DNA from: Galaxea fascicularis
Taxonomy: Eukaryota; Cnidaria; Anthozoa; Scleractinia; Euphylliidae
DNA length: 64,000 nt
Direction: 5' to 3'
NCBI GenBank assembly: GCA_948470475.1
Contig: OX419343.1
Span: forward strand, 24,624,069-24,688,068
In this document: positions 46,114 to 59,200 of the stretch, in pieces
Position numbering within the stretch: position 1 is the stretch's first letter
Layout of the letters: each line of letters begins with the position of its first letter
The notes under the pieces: model-generated
The model's database searches: none
Told to the model about the DNA's origin: nothing
The model's input: only the letters and a program-made list of their open reading frames with translations
Translations under genes and position numbers: made by a program

Positions 46114-49100
46114 GTACCCGCCAGCTGGAGAAGAAGTAAGTGAGAATGTGGCTGGCCAAAATAACAGCAGCGGTAGACAATGTTGTGTAAGTGAGCCATC
46201 TGCTCCGCTTTTCTGCTTCCTCTTCCCTTATTGCATCATTGAGTTTCTTCCAAAGTTCGTCCTCGACATCCTCTCTCACCTTTTCCAAGAAGCACTCTTC
46301 CTTGAATTCATTTAGGCATCTCTTCATTTTTTCTATTTGGAGTAAGGTATCTCTGACCTTCAGAACTGGTTCCAAGTGCTTTTTGTAACTCCTGCGACAG
46401 ATGTCCCTTTCAATGGTTGAATATGTATCTCCAAAGTCGGTCCACTCGTTCAAATTCATTGCGTTTACGAGCTTTTTAGCAATATCTTTAAGAGCTTTGC
46501 CATCAACAGGATTTCCTTCAAACGTTTTCTTCTCAGGAGATTTCCCTAAGTCCGTTATTAATTTATCGAAAGCGCTCCAATATAAACTTTTGCGCAACTC
46601 CGTCAGGTTGTTCAATATTTTGGTATCGCTTACCGATGGGATCTGGCTCACTGCAATACTATTTTTGGGAAAGTACCTTTGGATCATATCGCCTTTCTTC
46701 TGGGATGCATTGTTTGGCCTAAATATTACATCGCGAATATGATTTTTGAAATCTTTTGGTGGAGTTAAATTGCTTCGAACGACAATCCGAAGACTGGGAA
46801 AATTGTGAAGGCTTCTTTTGTTTTTGAATATCAAATCGCTCAAGCGTGATATACGATAAAGAAAATCCGATGCGCCGTTCCCTACAATGTTCAAGGCGAA
46901 AATATTCAATTCTGAGGACATCATTGCGGTAAAAATACTAAGTTGTTCCGTAATTCTGTCATCGCCCAGATCGGTACCTTGCACATCCAGCAATAGAATG
47001 CTCCCTTCCTGACTTCGAGGTTGAATCACATGCGCCCAAACATTTCGAGTGACGGGTTCAAATGAATCTCCCTTTTTGAAAGTCTCTTCAAAACTATCAT
47101 CTTCACTCTTTCCCTCCCAGGTATGACTGATTAAGTTCAGCATTGTAGATTTTCCAACCCTTGCGTTTCCTACGTTGGCTACGACGCGAATGGTCGCTGG
47201 AGATTTGATATATCCTCCAGAACGCTTTGGTTCAGCTTGAAGAACGTCATTCTATTACCATAAATCTCCTCCAGCTCGAGCAGAAGCTTTGCTTTCCGTC
47301 CTTCAGCAGTATTAGCTGGAAACGCAGCAAGTAGCGCTCCTAGAACGATTGACGATAAATTGATTTTCATCATTGAACTCGCTCTTCCTTGGGTATACAT
47401 ATAAGAGAAAAACTTGCATGAAACTCTCCACAAACTTGTGAAATTTTTAGCGATTAACTTATTCAATATAAATTAAAATTAATTAATATTAAGTAACACT
47501 TATTTACAAATCAAAAATTTAGCCGTAAATTAACGGCTAAATTATTTGTCTGTGATATACGTGTACCTTGATTTAGCCGTACATTAATGGCTAAATTTTT
47601 CGTTTGTAAACTGCATAAGTAAACATCGATTTCGCCGTAAATTAACGTCTAAAGTATTCGTTTGTAATAAAAAGAACCTCGATTTCGCCGTAAATTAACG
47701 GCTAAGTTATTTGTCTGTAATATACGTGAACCTAGCTTAAGCCGTAAATTAACTGCTAAATTATTTGTCTGTAATGCACGTGTACCTCGATTTAACCGTA
47801 AATTAATGGCTAAATTTCTCGTTTGTAATATATGTGTACCTCCATTTAACGGCCAAATTATTTGTTTGTAATAAAAAGGAGCCTCGATTTCGCCGTAAGT
47901 TAACGGCTAAGTAATTCGTATGTAATATACCTGTACTTCGATTTAGCGGTAAATTAACGGCTAAATTATTCGTTTTTAATAAAGGTGAACGTCGATTTAG
48001 CGGTAAATCAACGGCAAAATTATTCGTTTGTAATAAAGGTGAACCCGGATTTAGCCGTAAATTAACGGCTTAATTATTCGCTTGTAACAAAGATGAACCT
48101 CGATTAACAGCCATAAATTAACGGCTAAGTTATTCGACTGTAATCCGAGGTGTTGTAATTATTGCCATTTTATTTTTTTCTCGTTCATGTTTCGACTCGA
48201 TTATTCGATTGTAGTCACCGATCGGAACGATATCTTCAAGTGTGGTTCGATGCGTTTAGCGAACGGGAATTTATCGTGATCTCGGGACTTATCAATTGTG
48301 TTGGAAGCAGTCGGGAGATTCCCAACAGGGCCAACAGAAGCAAAGCCGAGTTAGGATTTCGAGTTGGATTTTCGAGTAAGGATTTTTTTGGCGAGATACT
48401 TTTGGCTTGGTTTCCAATAAATTTGCAGTGGTTTTACAGTTAAAAAGGTGTTGGTGGGCCAGCACGACTCCTGCGGTTCGTAAATATTATTTTATTTCCT
48501 TCCACAGTTTCGCCTTACCTGAAAAGTCTTTGAGAGATTTTCCTCTTCTGCAAGACAAAAGGGGAGGCTCTTTGAAAATTTCTTTCAATGTAGGTTGGTC
48601 TTGGTACAATGTGCCACTTCCGCATGAGGATATTTCGTAGTCTCGGTAGCGCTGGATGGTACTGCGTTACAAAGGGGAGAATTCTCTTTTGTGCGGTTTT
48701 GTTTTTCTGCTTTAGCGCAGATTTGCTGTCTGTGAAGCGGAGTTCAGAAAGTTGTTTCTTTATCACTTTGGCTGGATAACCTCTACTTATAAGGCGGGAA
48801 GTTTTTAATTTCTTCTTCAAATGTAGTCATTGAGGAATCCTGAGTGCTTCCCATTTGACAAAACCCTTAGCGACGCTAAATTTGATCGTGGGATGGATGC
48901 TTGTTCAATAAATTCGTTCACTTCAGCTTTATGTATGTCCCACAGTGAGAACACATCGTCAATGAATCTTTTCCACACTCGCGGTTCGAAAATCCAACTC
49001 GAAATCCTAACTCGGAAGTTAGTTTGTCTCGTCTGTTGGGCGATTCAGTTTTTTTAATTTTTTGTTCTGAAATCATTTTAGCCAGTATATTTAGAACATT

Positions 49101-50256
49101 ATGTTTTCAGTTTTTTTATACATTGTTAATGTAGTGACAGTACACATAATGACAGTGAAAATTAATAGGTAATTAAGAAAAGTAACTGTTAAATTTTATA
49201 TGTTCTCAATGTCTTCGCTTATTTTGTTTCATTTCCTTTCAGTGTTTATTTGATCCAAACAAGGGAAAAAATGAAGAACTAGATCTAGCTGTATTTAATC
49301 CTCTCTCCCAAGACGAAACTGTGAGTAAATGCTTCGGAAATTTATTTCGTGTCATCTTATCATCATCATCGCCATCATTTACACCATTGTTAATAATGGT
49401 TTCAAAATTTTTCAGAGTCCTTGGAAACAGTACTTCATTGACAATGAATTGAAGTCGACAATAAAACAAGATCTGGACAGACTGTAAGTGAATTACGCCA
49501 CTCAATAGGCCATATTCGTATTCTCGGTATTGAACTGGATCTAGCATGAAGTGGAGGCTCTTGCGGGGGAATCTTTTCATATGTAAATGTATTCCCCCGC
49601 AAGAGCCTCCACTTCATGCTAGATCCAGTTCAATACCGAGAATACGAATATGGCCTATTGGTAGGCAATATTTTCTAAAACTTTTCAAACGGCATAACGC
49701 AGCAATTCTTAACCGGAACTTTTACCAACTCTTTGCTTAGTGTCTTTTAGTTTTACTTGACTTGTTTTTGTAATAAATATCATTGGCGGTAATGCTTTTT
49801 ACTGCTCTTTTCCCACAGATTTCCAGAAATTGATTTTTTTCAGCAATCCAAAGTAAAGTAAGTGGATTATTGAAGCACACCTCACGATTAGATGAATTGT
49901 TAGAAATAATCACACGGTGAAATAAATTCTCGAGAATCATCTCCGTAAGAGTAGTTCCCGTAAATTACCGCATTTTGAATTCTCGAAGTTGTAACAAATT
50001 GAATGCGAATGATGCATGGGGTTCATTAAGGGCCGGGCACCGGGCAAATTGACCGGCTGTGAAAAGACTTAGCCATCAATTTGCCCGGCTGAAAAACCCC
50101 GCTGACCTCCTGCACATAAAATTAACGAAACCCCTGATAATGTATTATGAAATAAATAATATATGAACTGCGGAAATGAACGCAATATGTTCCCGTGCAA
50201 GAGACGTTCGTCTCTTTTACGGGGAAATATGAACCCACGACTGACCTGTTCCCAAT

Positions 50257-50288
<32 letters not shown>

Positions 50289-53200
50289 ATCGCTCCGGTA
50301 TTGTGAGGTCACGGGTTCAAATCCCGTTGAGGTCCTGAATTTTTTTCAGGCTTCTTTGCAATTGCGTTCACAACTGCGAGGATCATTCTTCACTTGATTA
50401 TAAAAAATTCTTGAAATTCCATTATCCCGTATGGTGTTCCTCGTAGGGAAATGATGCTCAACATTCTTTTCTGTCATGCGAAGAAGAATGAAGCACTTAG
50501 TTACAAACAGGTACTTCTAATCACCTTTTATTGGGTTATTGGTCCTCGCGCCAATTACTACAGACTGATAACTAAAGCAAAATTGAAAGATTCTCTTGTT
50601 GTTTGCTTCCTTTTAACACCAGGGAATGCACGAACTTCTTGCGCCGATTGTCTACGTGCTACACGAGGACACAAACATCTCTCGCTATCTTGACGGATCA
50701 TCGCTGTGAGTCCAGCTTCCCTTACTATGAGTGATAATCTTTGTCCTTTCATTGGCTGATAACGCAGAAAAGCGAGAACCTCTACAGACAGTTAATCCAA
50801 TTTATTTCACCACAAATGAATGTTGAGGATTTCAGTGTAATGGTTAACTCTGTGATTGAAGAAGTCTTTTCGAGTTGTATTAAACTAAGGACAAAAATCT
50901 CCGAGTGCTCCAAACGGGAGTCCTACTCATGACGCTTTAGGACCCAGTTGGGTGACTTCGGAACGCTCCATTATGCACCAGTCCCGCTCGGTTCATTGAT
51001 TTACCATTTCTTATCTTAGGGCGCGCACAGGAAAAGGGAGCCTTGAAGCGACATCTCAGCGACTGTTAACTAAAACGCCATGCACAGAACCAACTAAAAG
51101 GCCATGGTTACTTTTAGGAAGCAGAGTTGTTGCAATTGTAGTTTTAGTTCAGTTATGTCAACCTATCGGCAAAAATGTTTACTTGTTTATTCGTTTGAAC
51201 GTGCAAACGGATTCTATCTGTGCTAAAGTATTTGTGTAGCCACCTCCACTATGTAAATCAGTTGTAACTCTTGAACTCGCATTTGTTAATTTTATTCTCA
51301 TTTCTACCCTTGATAATGGCGTCATGAGGTCGCCGAAACGTCGGGAAATTATATCGCTTATTTTTACTTATCTTTGTTTATTTTAATTCAGGAAATTACC
51401 CAAGTTCCTTATGGATCCAAACTTCTTGGAGCATGATGCATTGTAAGTACTCAGAAAAAATGAATAAACCAAACGTTAATTGTAGTTGTTATTGTCCTGG
51501 TTTTCAAGCGAAACACCAAGGGCCACAAACTCTTTTCGTCTGGAGGATCCATGAATGGTTACAAGACGCCAAGTAGTGAATTGTTATTTGTCGTACGCGC
51601 GATAATGCAGGAAAAAAAAAGTCTTTCATAAATAGTGTCTCGGTGCTGTTAAATACATGGTTTGAAGTTTGCATGGTTTGCATGGTTTGAATTTTCCGTT
51701 GGTAATTGCTTTCTTTCCCTTTTAACAGTGCTCTCTTTGTTCAACTCATGGATCAGACAGAAACTTGGTATCTTCAGCTGCCAGTTCAAGGTCTTCCTGA
51801 GAGAAATAAGGTAAGTAAATTCTAGGAGAAATTTGTGATGGTGTCCTGCAGGATGTAAAATATAGTACTCACACATACCAAGTCAAGACGCTTGATGATG
51901 ATGATGATGATGATGACGATGACGATGATGATGACGGTGACGATAACGATGATGACGATGACGACGATGACGATAACGATAACGATAATGATAATGATGA
52001 CGATGACGACGACGACAATGACGACTGCTGCGGCGGTAGGGGGTGTGGTAATGGTGATATCGATAATGAGGATCGTGATGAAAGTGATGGTTATGGCCAG
52101 GGTGGTGGTAGTGGTGATGATAGTGATGGTAATATGATAATACGTTCTTTTGAGTTGACGTTATTAATTCAAAAATTACAGGAGATTGCGTGACATCTCA
52201 CGCCAGCAAGGTTAGAAATTCGCGTACTTATAAAAAAAGGGACCCTATTCATTTCACTCCCTCTTTGAACCACTCCCATTTCTCAATTTTGTTTTATTAT
52301 TATTATTTGACGGTTTTGTTTTCACGCGCATCTTTGTTTGTTGTGTTTAGTTTCTGGATCCACACGCTGAACCATTTGCAGATCAAGAACTCATGCCCGT
52401 AAGTCAAGTGTCCCGTTGATCCACTTCCACGTGGCACAGGACATTTCTCTTTATAGCAGTTTGAATTTTAAAGCTTAGGAGGGGAAAATCCATCGCAAAA
52501 AGTCGTGTAATACGAAGTTAAGGTTCTGTCTACTCTTAAACATATGCGTAGCTTCATGTTTGCGAGCCTTTTGAAGATAGCGTAACTTTTGAGTTATTTT
52601 GTCACTTTAGTCCACAGCAGTTGTTAAGAAGCTCAACCGTATACAGGAACACATGCTGAGGAAGTACGATCCAGAGTTATGGGTTCACATGAAGAACCTG
52701 GACATCACACCGCAAGTCTACGGGCTGTAAGTGAGAATGAAATTCCTTCGTTTAGAACGCTAGTGAATAGTCCAAGCAGTCAGCACAGGAAATGATTTGG
52801 GGGGGAGGGGGGGAGGGGAGCGGAGAGGGAGGGAAGGGGGGTGGTGCATATACCCAGAAGCTGTTGAGTATCCTAAACTGTTTCCTAATAATGGTCTATG
52901 TTTGGAATGACAGTAGAATGGAGACCGTAATAGTGACAAGAACTTAATTTCTTCTTTCCTTGTTACCACTTCTGTGAACCAGTAGTACACGAAATATGCA
53001 AAGACCAGTGAAGAGAAAGTGAATATTGATGTCAAGGCTCGAAGGTTCAACGTAGTCGAACTTCGTAAATTTGCAGTGATGTGCATACGAGTATAACTAC
53101 CCCCCTCCCCCCCTCCTGCTCCATGGACAGTTTCCTACTATAAAGAGGCTAGTTTCTAAAGAAACTGCGGTGCTGCATCGGTGGGGGAGTTGTGAAGAGG

Positions 53201-56200
53201 AATTTAGTTAGATTCGCTCTGACCAAGGGCTAACGCTCGAAACGTCAGGGTTTAGAAGTTTTGTACGGTGGCCAATTTGCGTTATAAAACCATAATTATT
53301 GTTTCCTGTCATGTATGATTAGTTCGGCTTTTCAGCCAATTTTTAAGCTGACATTCCCTACCTTTTCCCCCAGGAAATAAGCACTTCTAAAGTTCTTGAA
53401 ATAAATGGATCTATAGTTTTGAGGAAACGCCCTTAGCTACCCCAAGCTAGTTCTCAGGCTCTCTACACGAAAGTTTCTTTCGGAATGAACAGAATACGTT
53501 TTACTTGGAATACGCGCAGGGCTCCTGATACGCGGGACATGTAGAATATGCGGCCTTCTTTTGAGAGAGTTTTGGTGGGAAAATCGTTCGCGGCGCGCCA
53601 AGCTTCTGATATGTCACCTGAAGTCAAGTTCATATCAATTCAATACCTAACAACAAAGCCCCAGGAATTGACAAAGTATCGCCTCATGTAATTAAAGAGA
53701 GTTTACCGGCCATTGTTCCCTGTATGACCTCTATCATCAACGCCTCTTTCGAAAGCGGTGTTTTTCCAGCTTCTTGGAAAATTGCTGAAGTTTTCCCAAT
53801 TCTCAAGAATGGAGACCATGAAGAAGCTAATAATTACAGACCAATATCACTACTTCCAATCCTATCTAAGATCTGCGAAAGAGTGGCATTAAACCAGCTG
53901 ACTTCATATTTAACATCTAATCAAAGAATATCAGCGAAACAAAGCGGTAACAAAAGATGGCATTCAACCGAAACAGCTCTAATCTCTAGTACTGATTTTG
54001 TTCTTCGTGCAATCGACCAGAAAAAAATCACAGCGGTTGTATACCTTGATATGAGTAAAGCCTTTGATACCATCAATCACGCGATCCTCCTAAAGAAATT
54101 AAAGGACATCGGTTTATCACCTTCTGCACTACAATGGTTTGAAAGTTATCTATCTCAAAGAAATCAAGCGGTCCGCATCAACTCTGTATTATCTGATAGA
54201 CTACCAGTAGACAGCGGTGTACCCCAAGGAAGTGTACTGGGAGCATTACTATTCAGCATATACGTGAACGACCTACCAAATATTTGTCAGGATTGTTCAA
54301 CTGAATGCTATGTGGATGACACAAAGCTTCTATTATCCTTTAATGCAAACGATCCTACCCAAGCATTGCCAGAAATTTAGGACAAGATGGCGGCGGCGCC
54401 TGCGCACCAAGGCCAGAATGGCGGCAAACTCATGTAAAGAAATGTATGGAGATATGAAATTATTTTCATATATATAAATAATTAAATTGCGGTTCGTCAT
54501 ATCACGACTCGATACATGTTCAGTAGTGTACAAGCTTCGCATTTGACTTATCAACGGCTACTTAGATAGATGATTACTTACTTCCCGACGCCTCGACCAA
54601 TCCATCACACATTGATGCTCCATTCTCCATACATTGCTTTAAAATCGTAGCGAAGTCATGCCACAAACTCGTCCACTGGCAAGCAAACCCTTTCACAATG
54701 TGAATCATCACGACTCGATATAACTTCTACGATGTTTAAACGATCTAATTCTGCCGAAAAATGCATGAATTGCCCACGGCAAAATACTTCCAAGGACGTC
54801 CTTATCTTTCTCATTTTTCGTCTGTAGCACAGCAAGCGGACGCCATATTTATGTATGAAAGAAAGCTACAAACTCGAAGCTTTCCCTGCACGAGCCGCCA
54901 TTTTCTTTGTTGATCAACACTGGTGTTTCATGGGATATAAACTGGGTTACAGTCCCCCAGTAACCCCAGATTTGGTTTGAATGGAAGTAAATACGCGCGA
55001 AAATCGAACACAGCTTAATTTATAAAGGCTATCACACTAATATTTAAACCAAAAAAATGTCGGACATTGTCGAGAATTACTTTGCACCAAATAAAATATC
55101 TACAGAGCTTAGATTGTGCAATATATCGTATGAAACAACGTCTTTCTCACTCGTTTCAGTGTTTATTCCTTTGCGTTATACAGTATACCGCTGGTAGTTG
55201 TTAGCGGGCTCGAAATGTCCGCGATTTCTGGCGATGCTATAGAAAGGTTGAATTCCGATTTACAACGGATCCGCAATTGGTGTTTCGACAATTGCTTAAT
55301 GCTTAATCCTGAGAAGACGAAACTGATCGTCTTTGGCAGTCGAAGAATGGCTCTCAAAGTACCAGACTTTAAATTGTCCCTGCTTGGAAAGGAAATCATC
55401 CCGGTTCAGACAGTCAAAGACCTAGGTGTTATTTTTGATCCCACACTATCTTTCGATAATCACATTTCTGCTACTGTCTCATCTTGCATGTCGAAACTAT
55501 CCCAACTAAGCCGAATTAGATTCGTTTTTAACAAAGAACTACTCGAAAATATAATTAACACTCTCGTTTTCAGTAAGCTGTACTACTGTTCGTCAGTATG
55601 GTCATCCACCTCAGCTTGTAACGTTCATAAATTACAATATGTACAAAACTTTGCCGCGCGAATCATTCATAATGTAAGGAAGTACGACCATATTTCTTCT
55701 ACATTAAGAAACCTACGTTGGCTTCCAGTAAAAACAAACCTTTACTATCGAGATGCCATCTTAACATTTAAATGCATGGCGGGCCAAGCGCCTGAATATT
55801 TGACATCTGAGTTTGTAACAAGAGGCAGCGTATCTCGGCGTTTAACGAGGAATTCTCAACAACTTAACATTCCCCTCTTTAAAACCACCACAGGCCAGAG
55901 AACATTTTATTATAGAAGTGTAGCCATCTGGAATAAACTTGATTCCAGACTGAAACAATGTGAAAAACCAGCTTCCTTTAAGAGAGCTCTGAAAAAGCAA
56001 CTTCTGAGCGAATTTTTATCTTAATGACGCTTTACCATTTATGTATATTTAGGTTTTAAAATGCGAAAATTGTATTATATGCATAGTTGTGTAATTCAGC
56101 TATGATTGTAATTATTCTACATTTAATTTCACTTAATGTCATGTGATTTTATATTATGTAATTGAACACTGAAAAGCCCCAGTCGGGATGTGCTCAATAA

Positions 56201-59200
56201 ATGTATGTATATACTCGGCCCAGGCTGTGCTGCGCGGTGGTTCACAGGTCACCTACACTAAGAGTTAACCGTTTTCAGGATATGTGTCATTTTGAAAAAC
56301 GTTCTTCATTTTATTGTCTTTTCCCTGATCCAGAACAGAAATCGCTGTAATAGTCTTAAAGGGACGCACTCTTAACTGCATTTTTTTTTGTTTCCTTAGT
56401 CGTTGGATTCGGTTACTGTTTGGCCGTGAATTTCCCATGGAAGATGTGTTGGTCTTGTGGGATGCTCTGTTCGCTGACGGACCCATGTTGGATTTGGTAG
56501 ATTTTATTTACATCAGCATGCTGGAAGCCATCAGAGACAAACGTATGGTTATGTCAATAACGTATGGCTATGCTTCATTTTAAATAGGTCTTGAGTTCCA
56601 AAACAATCAAACAAACAAACAAACAAACAGACCGACAGATTGATAAAGAATCAAACAAGTGTAAACAATTACCACTCGATATCTTTCATCTCGGAAAAAT
56701 CTTTTGAGTTCCAAAACGATTAAAGGAACAGGAAGACAGACAGACAGATAGCCAGACACACACACAAAAAGAAAAACAAACAAGGATTTTGTCCGCAGCG
56801 TCAAAATTGTAGTAGTGTCTGTTAAGCAAAGCAGACGCTGTTGGTTGATAGTTTTCGTTTGAATAGTGCACATTAGGGTTTACAAAAGTAAGAGTTGTCA
56901 CACTGAGTATTTTCTTCCATATTGTCAGAGGTTAGAACGACGTTTTCTCGGTACAAACCTCACAAAAACAGTATTTTTTTTAACATTGATCGGCCTCGCA
57001 ATCTTTTATGCGAAGAACTTACAGAATTCGAACTCTGTTGTCGCACAAATTTCAACTCGTGGTCTTCCGTAACTTCGTTGAGATAGGAAAAATTGAGATA
57101 GGAATAATCAAACTTTCAAACATGGCCTTTTTCGTTCTTACGATTAAATTTCTGGAGCAACCTACCATCTAGCAAAGAAGTTAGATAAGGCCTTTCATCG
57201 TCAAAGCTTTTTTTCACCGGCATTTAACACGGATATCTTTTGTTAAAATATCTAAACAATAATGTTGGGTATTGCTACGAAAGATCTTCAAATTCTATTC
57301 TTGTAGCTTGCTACTATATTGGAACACCGATTGGTGCCTGAGACTATTCATAAAAAACGATGGTGATAATTTTGTTTTTGTTGTTGTTTAGTTCTTGCAG
57401 GAAGTTATTCTGTCTGCATGGGTTATCTGATGAAATTTCCTGGAGGTTTTGAGGATGTTTACCGTTATGTGAAAACTGCCTTAATAATGAGACAAAACAA
57501 GGTAAGAGAACATATCAACGTTTCTTTTCGCAACCTACCAAATAACTCAACTCTCAGCGAGTTCCCAGTAGCTTAGTGTTTCGGATATACCTCTTAATAA
57601 CTGAGTTCGAGGTCCGTTCTGTAAGTATCTTATAGTACGGACCGAGAAAACGAGGTTAGTAAGATATTTGTTATATCTCTGAGGTTAATCGGGCGCGCGG
57701 GAAAGGAAACTTTCATATTTCGCGGGCCGTACTGTAGAACACGGCCCGCAAAATTAACCAATCACAGCGCGCGCACTAACTGAGCGATATTATAAGTGAT
57801 ATAGTTTATTCAACAACAATCAAAGTGTTCTCTGTTGTCCACCAGCCATCCTCAGCTCGGTCCAGTCCACGTCAGTCACGTTCCTCGGTGCCTCACCACA
57901 CGGATCCATCCGGGACCTTTCCTCAGAGAAAGGTAAGTCACGTGTTGCTTCACTTGTGATACACGTGATCTTTGAGTGAAGGCTGACTTTCTTTTTGTTG
58001 TCACAGAAACCAGGAGCAAAGAGACCGCAGTCTGCTTTCACATCATTTACGAAGCGGTATCAACAGTTCATGGAACCAGTGAAGCAAACGGTCGCAAAGC
58101 CTGCTGCCAGACCACAAAACCAACAGGTGGCGAGAGTCGACAACAGTGGTAAATTAACAAGGCTTCCTTTCGTTTTGATCAGATTAAAGCGTTTACTGTG
58201 CGACGTATTATTTTAGAGTACAAATACAGAGCAATGGAAGTGCAAACATGGGGCTTTGATCAGCCACCACCTGTGCAGAAAATCCAAAAATTTGGGTTGA
58301 CAGTCAGGTGGATTCTAAAGTGTCCTTCGGAGATATCTCTAGAGGTCATTTTGTACCAGTTGTCTATTCTTCCGTTTCAAATGTCTTTGCTAAGAGAATT
58401 TCGCGCCATAGTCAGTGGTATACCGCTTTCAGAAAAAAAAAAACTTAACAACTGATTACTTTACGAGGATTCAACCTGACTTTTCTTGCAACTGGTAAAA
58501 ACTTTGAATTACTTTATTAATAACGATATGAAGTTAGCGTTCGGAACATAACGCGTTTTACTGGATATGAAATATTCTGGCATCCTTTTATGGTGCTACG
58601 CTTGGACGAAAAGCGTACCATTTCCAGATATTCCGAGTAATTCTTTGTTATCTCTCATTCTGGTAAGTGTTGCGTATCTCTTGTTTTGTTTTCTTTTCTT
58701 TTGACAGAGGAACTTGTCCCCAGGGGTCCTCGTCCAGCTCGACCAGGTTCTGTCCCAGCCCCCGACACGAGAGACCGCGCAGACTCTGGTTCCCTGTCCA
58801 TTTCTCCGGGAAAGGGCATGAAATCCATCAAAGAGAAACTGATGACACGACCCAAGGTTCGCTCGAGGGTGGACTACGATGAACTGGCTCAAGTGAGTTA
58901 AGTTACTTTCGTTTAATGTGAATTAATGGATTTTCATCTGTGTAATGCGGAGGTCAAGTGCAAAGCTTACAAATAAACGAGAATTTGCAATTGGTTTTAT
59001 CAACGGAGTTGATAATGGAAATTGGCCACCCTACCGGGATCATGAAACCTGACGTTTTCGAGCGGTAGCCCTCCGTCAGAGCAAATCGAGGAATTACGGG
59101 TTGTACGTGGTTTTTGAGAAGATGGAACTACGCTATTGATGACAACGTGATAACGTGGGGATTAAGGTTGCTGATTTGGGAGATGAATATTTTTCTAGAT

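Larger units (their letters stand above)
44617..57501 (+). other. TBC1D5: TBC1D5 exons 3-15: TBC catalytic domain
   Basis: The domain spans residues about 89-432. The arginine finger motif IxxDxxR is IKQDLDR at 180-186 (exon 6), and the glutamine finger YxQ is YKQ at 219-221, split from GMHEL by the exon 8/9 junction. Exon 5 carries FNPLSQDE with Leu159. In the vertebrate protein the corresponding NPLSQDE loop holds the leucine that inserts into VPS29, so retromer binding is probably conserved. Exons 14-15 complete the fold with LRWIRLLFGREFP and GYLMKFPGGFEDVYRYVKTAL. Catalytic residues are intact. Confidence 0.88.

Noticed and set aside
47515..48145. CRISPR-like regular repeat array
   Set aside because: The spacers are themselves repeated, the genome is animal, and no cas genes exist; it is a tandem satellite.
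49546..49740. Mirrored frames on both strands with the same peptide
   Set aside because: They are the two arms of the 158-bp hairpin read in opposite directions.
50759..50930. Possible extra TBC1D5 exon after AACGCAG
   Set aside because: Joined to exon 9 (phase 2) it meets a stop after eight codons, while direct joining to the exon at 51392 gives a continuous family-like sequence.
51892..52137. Met/Thr-rich plus-strand frame
   Set aside because: Microsatellite translation, no conserved content.
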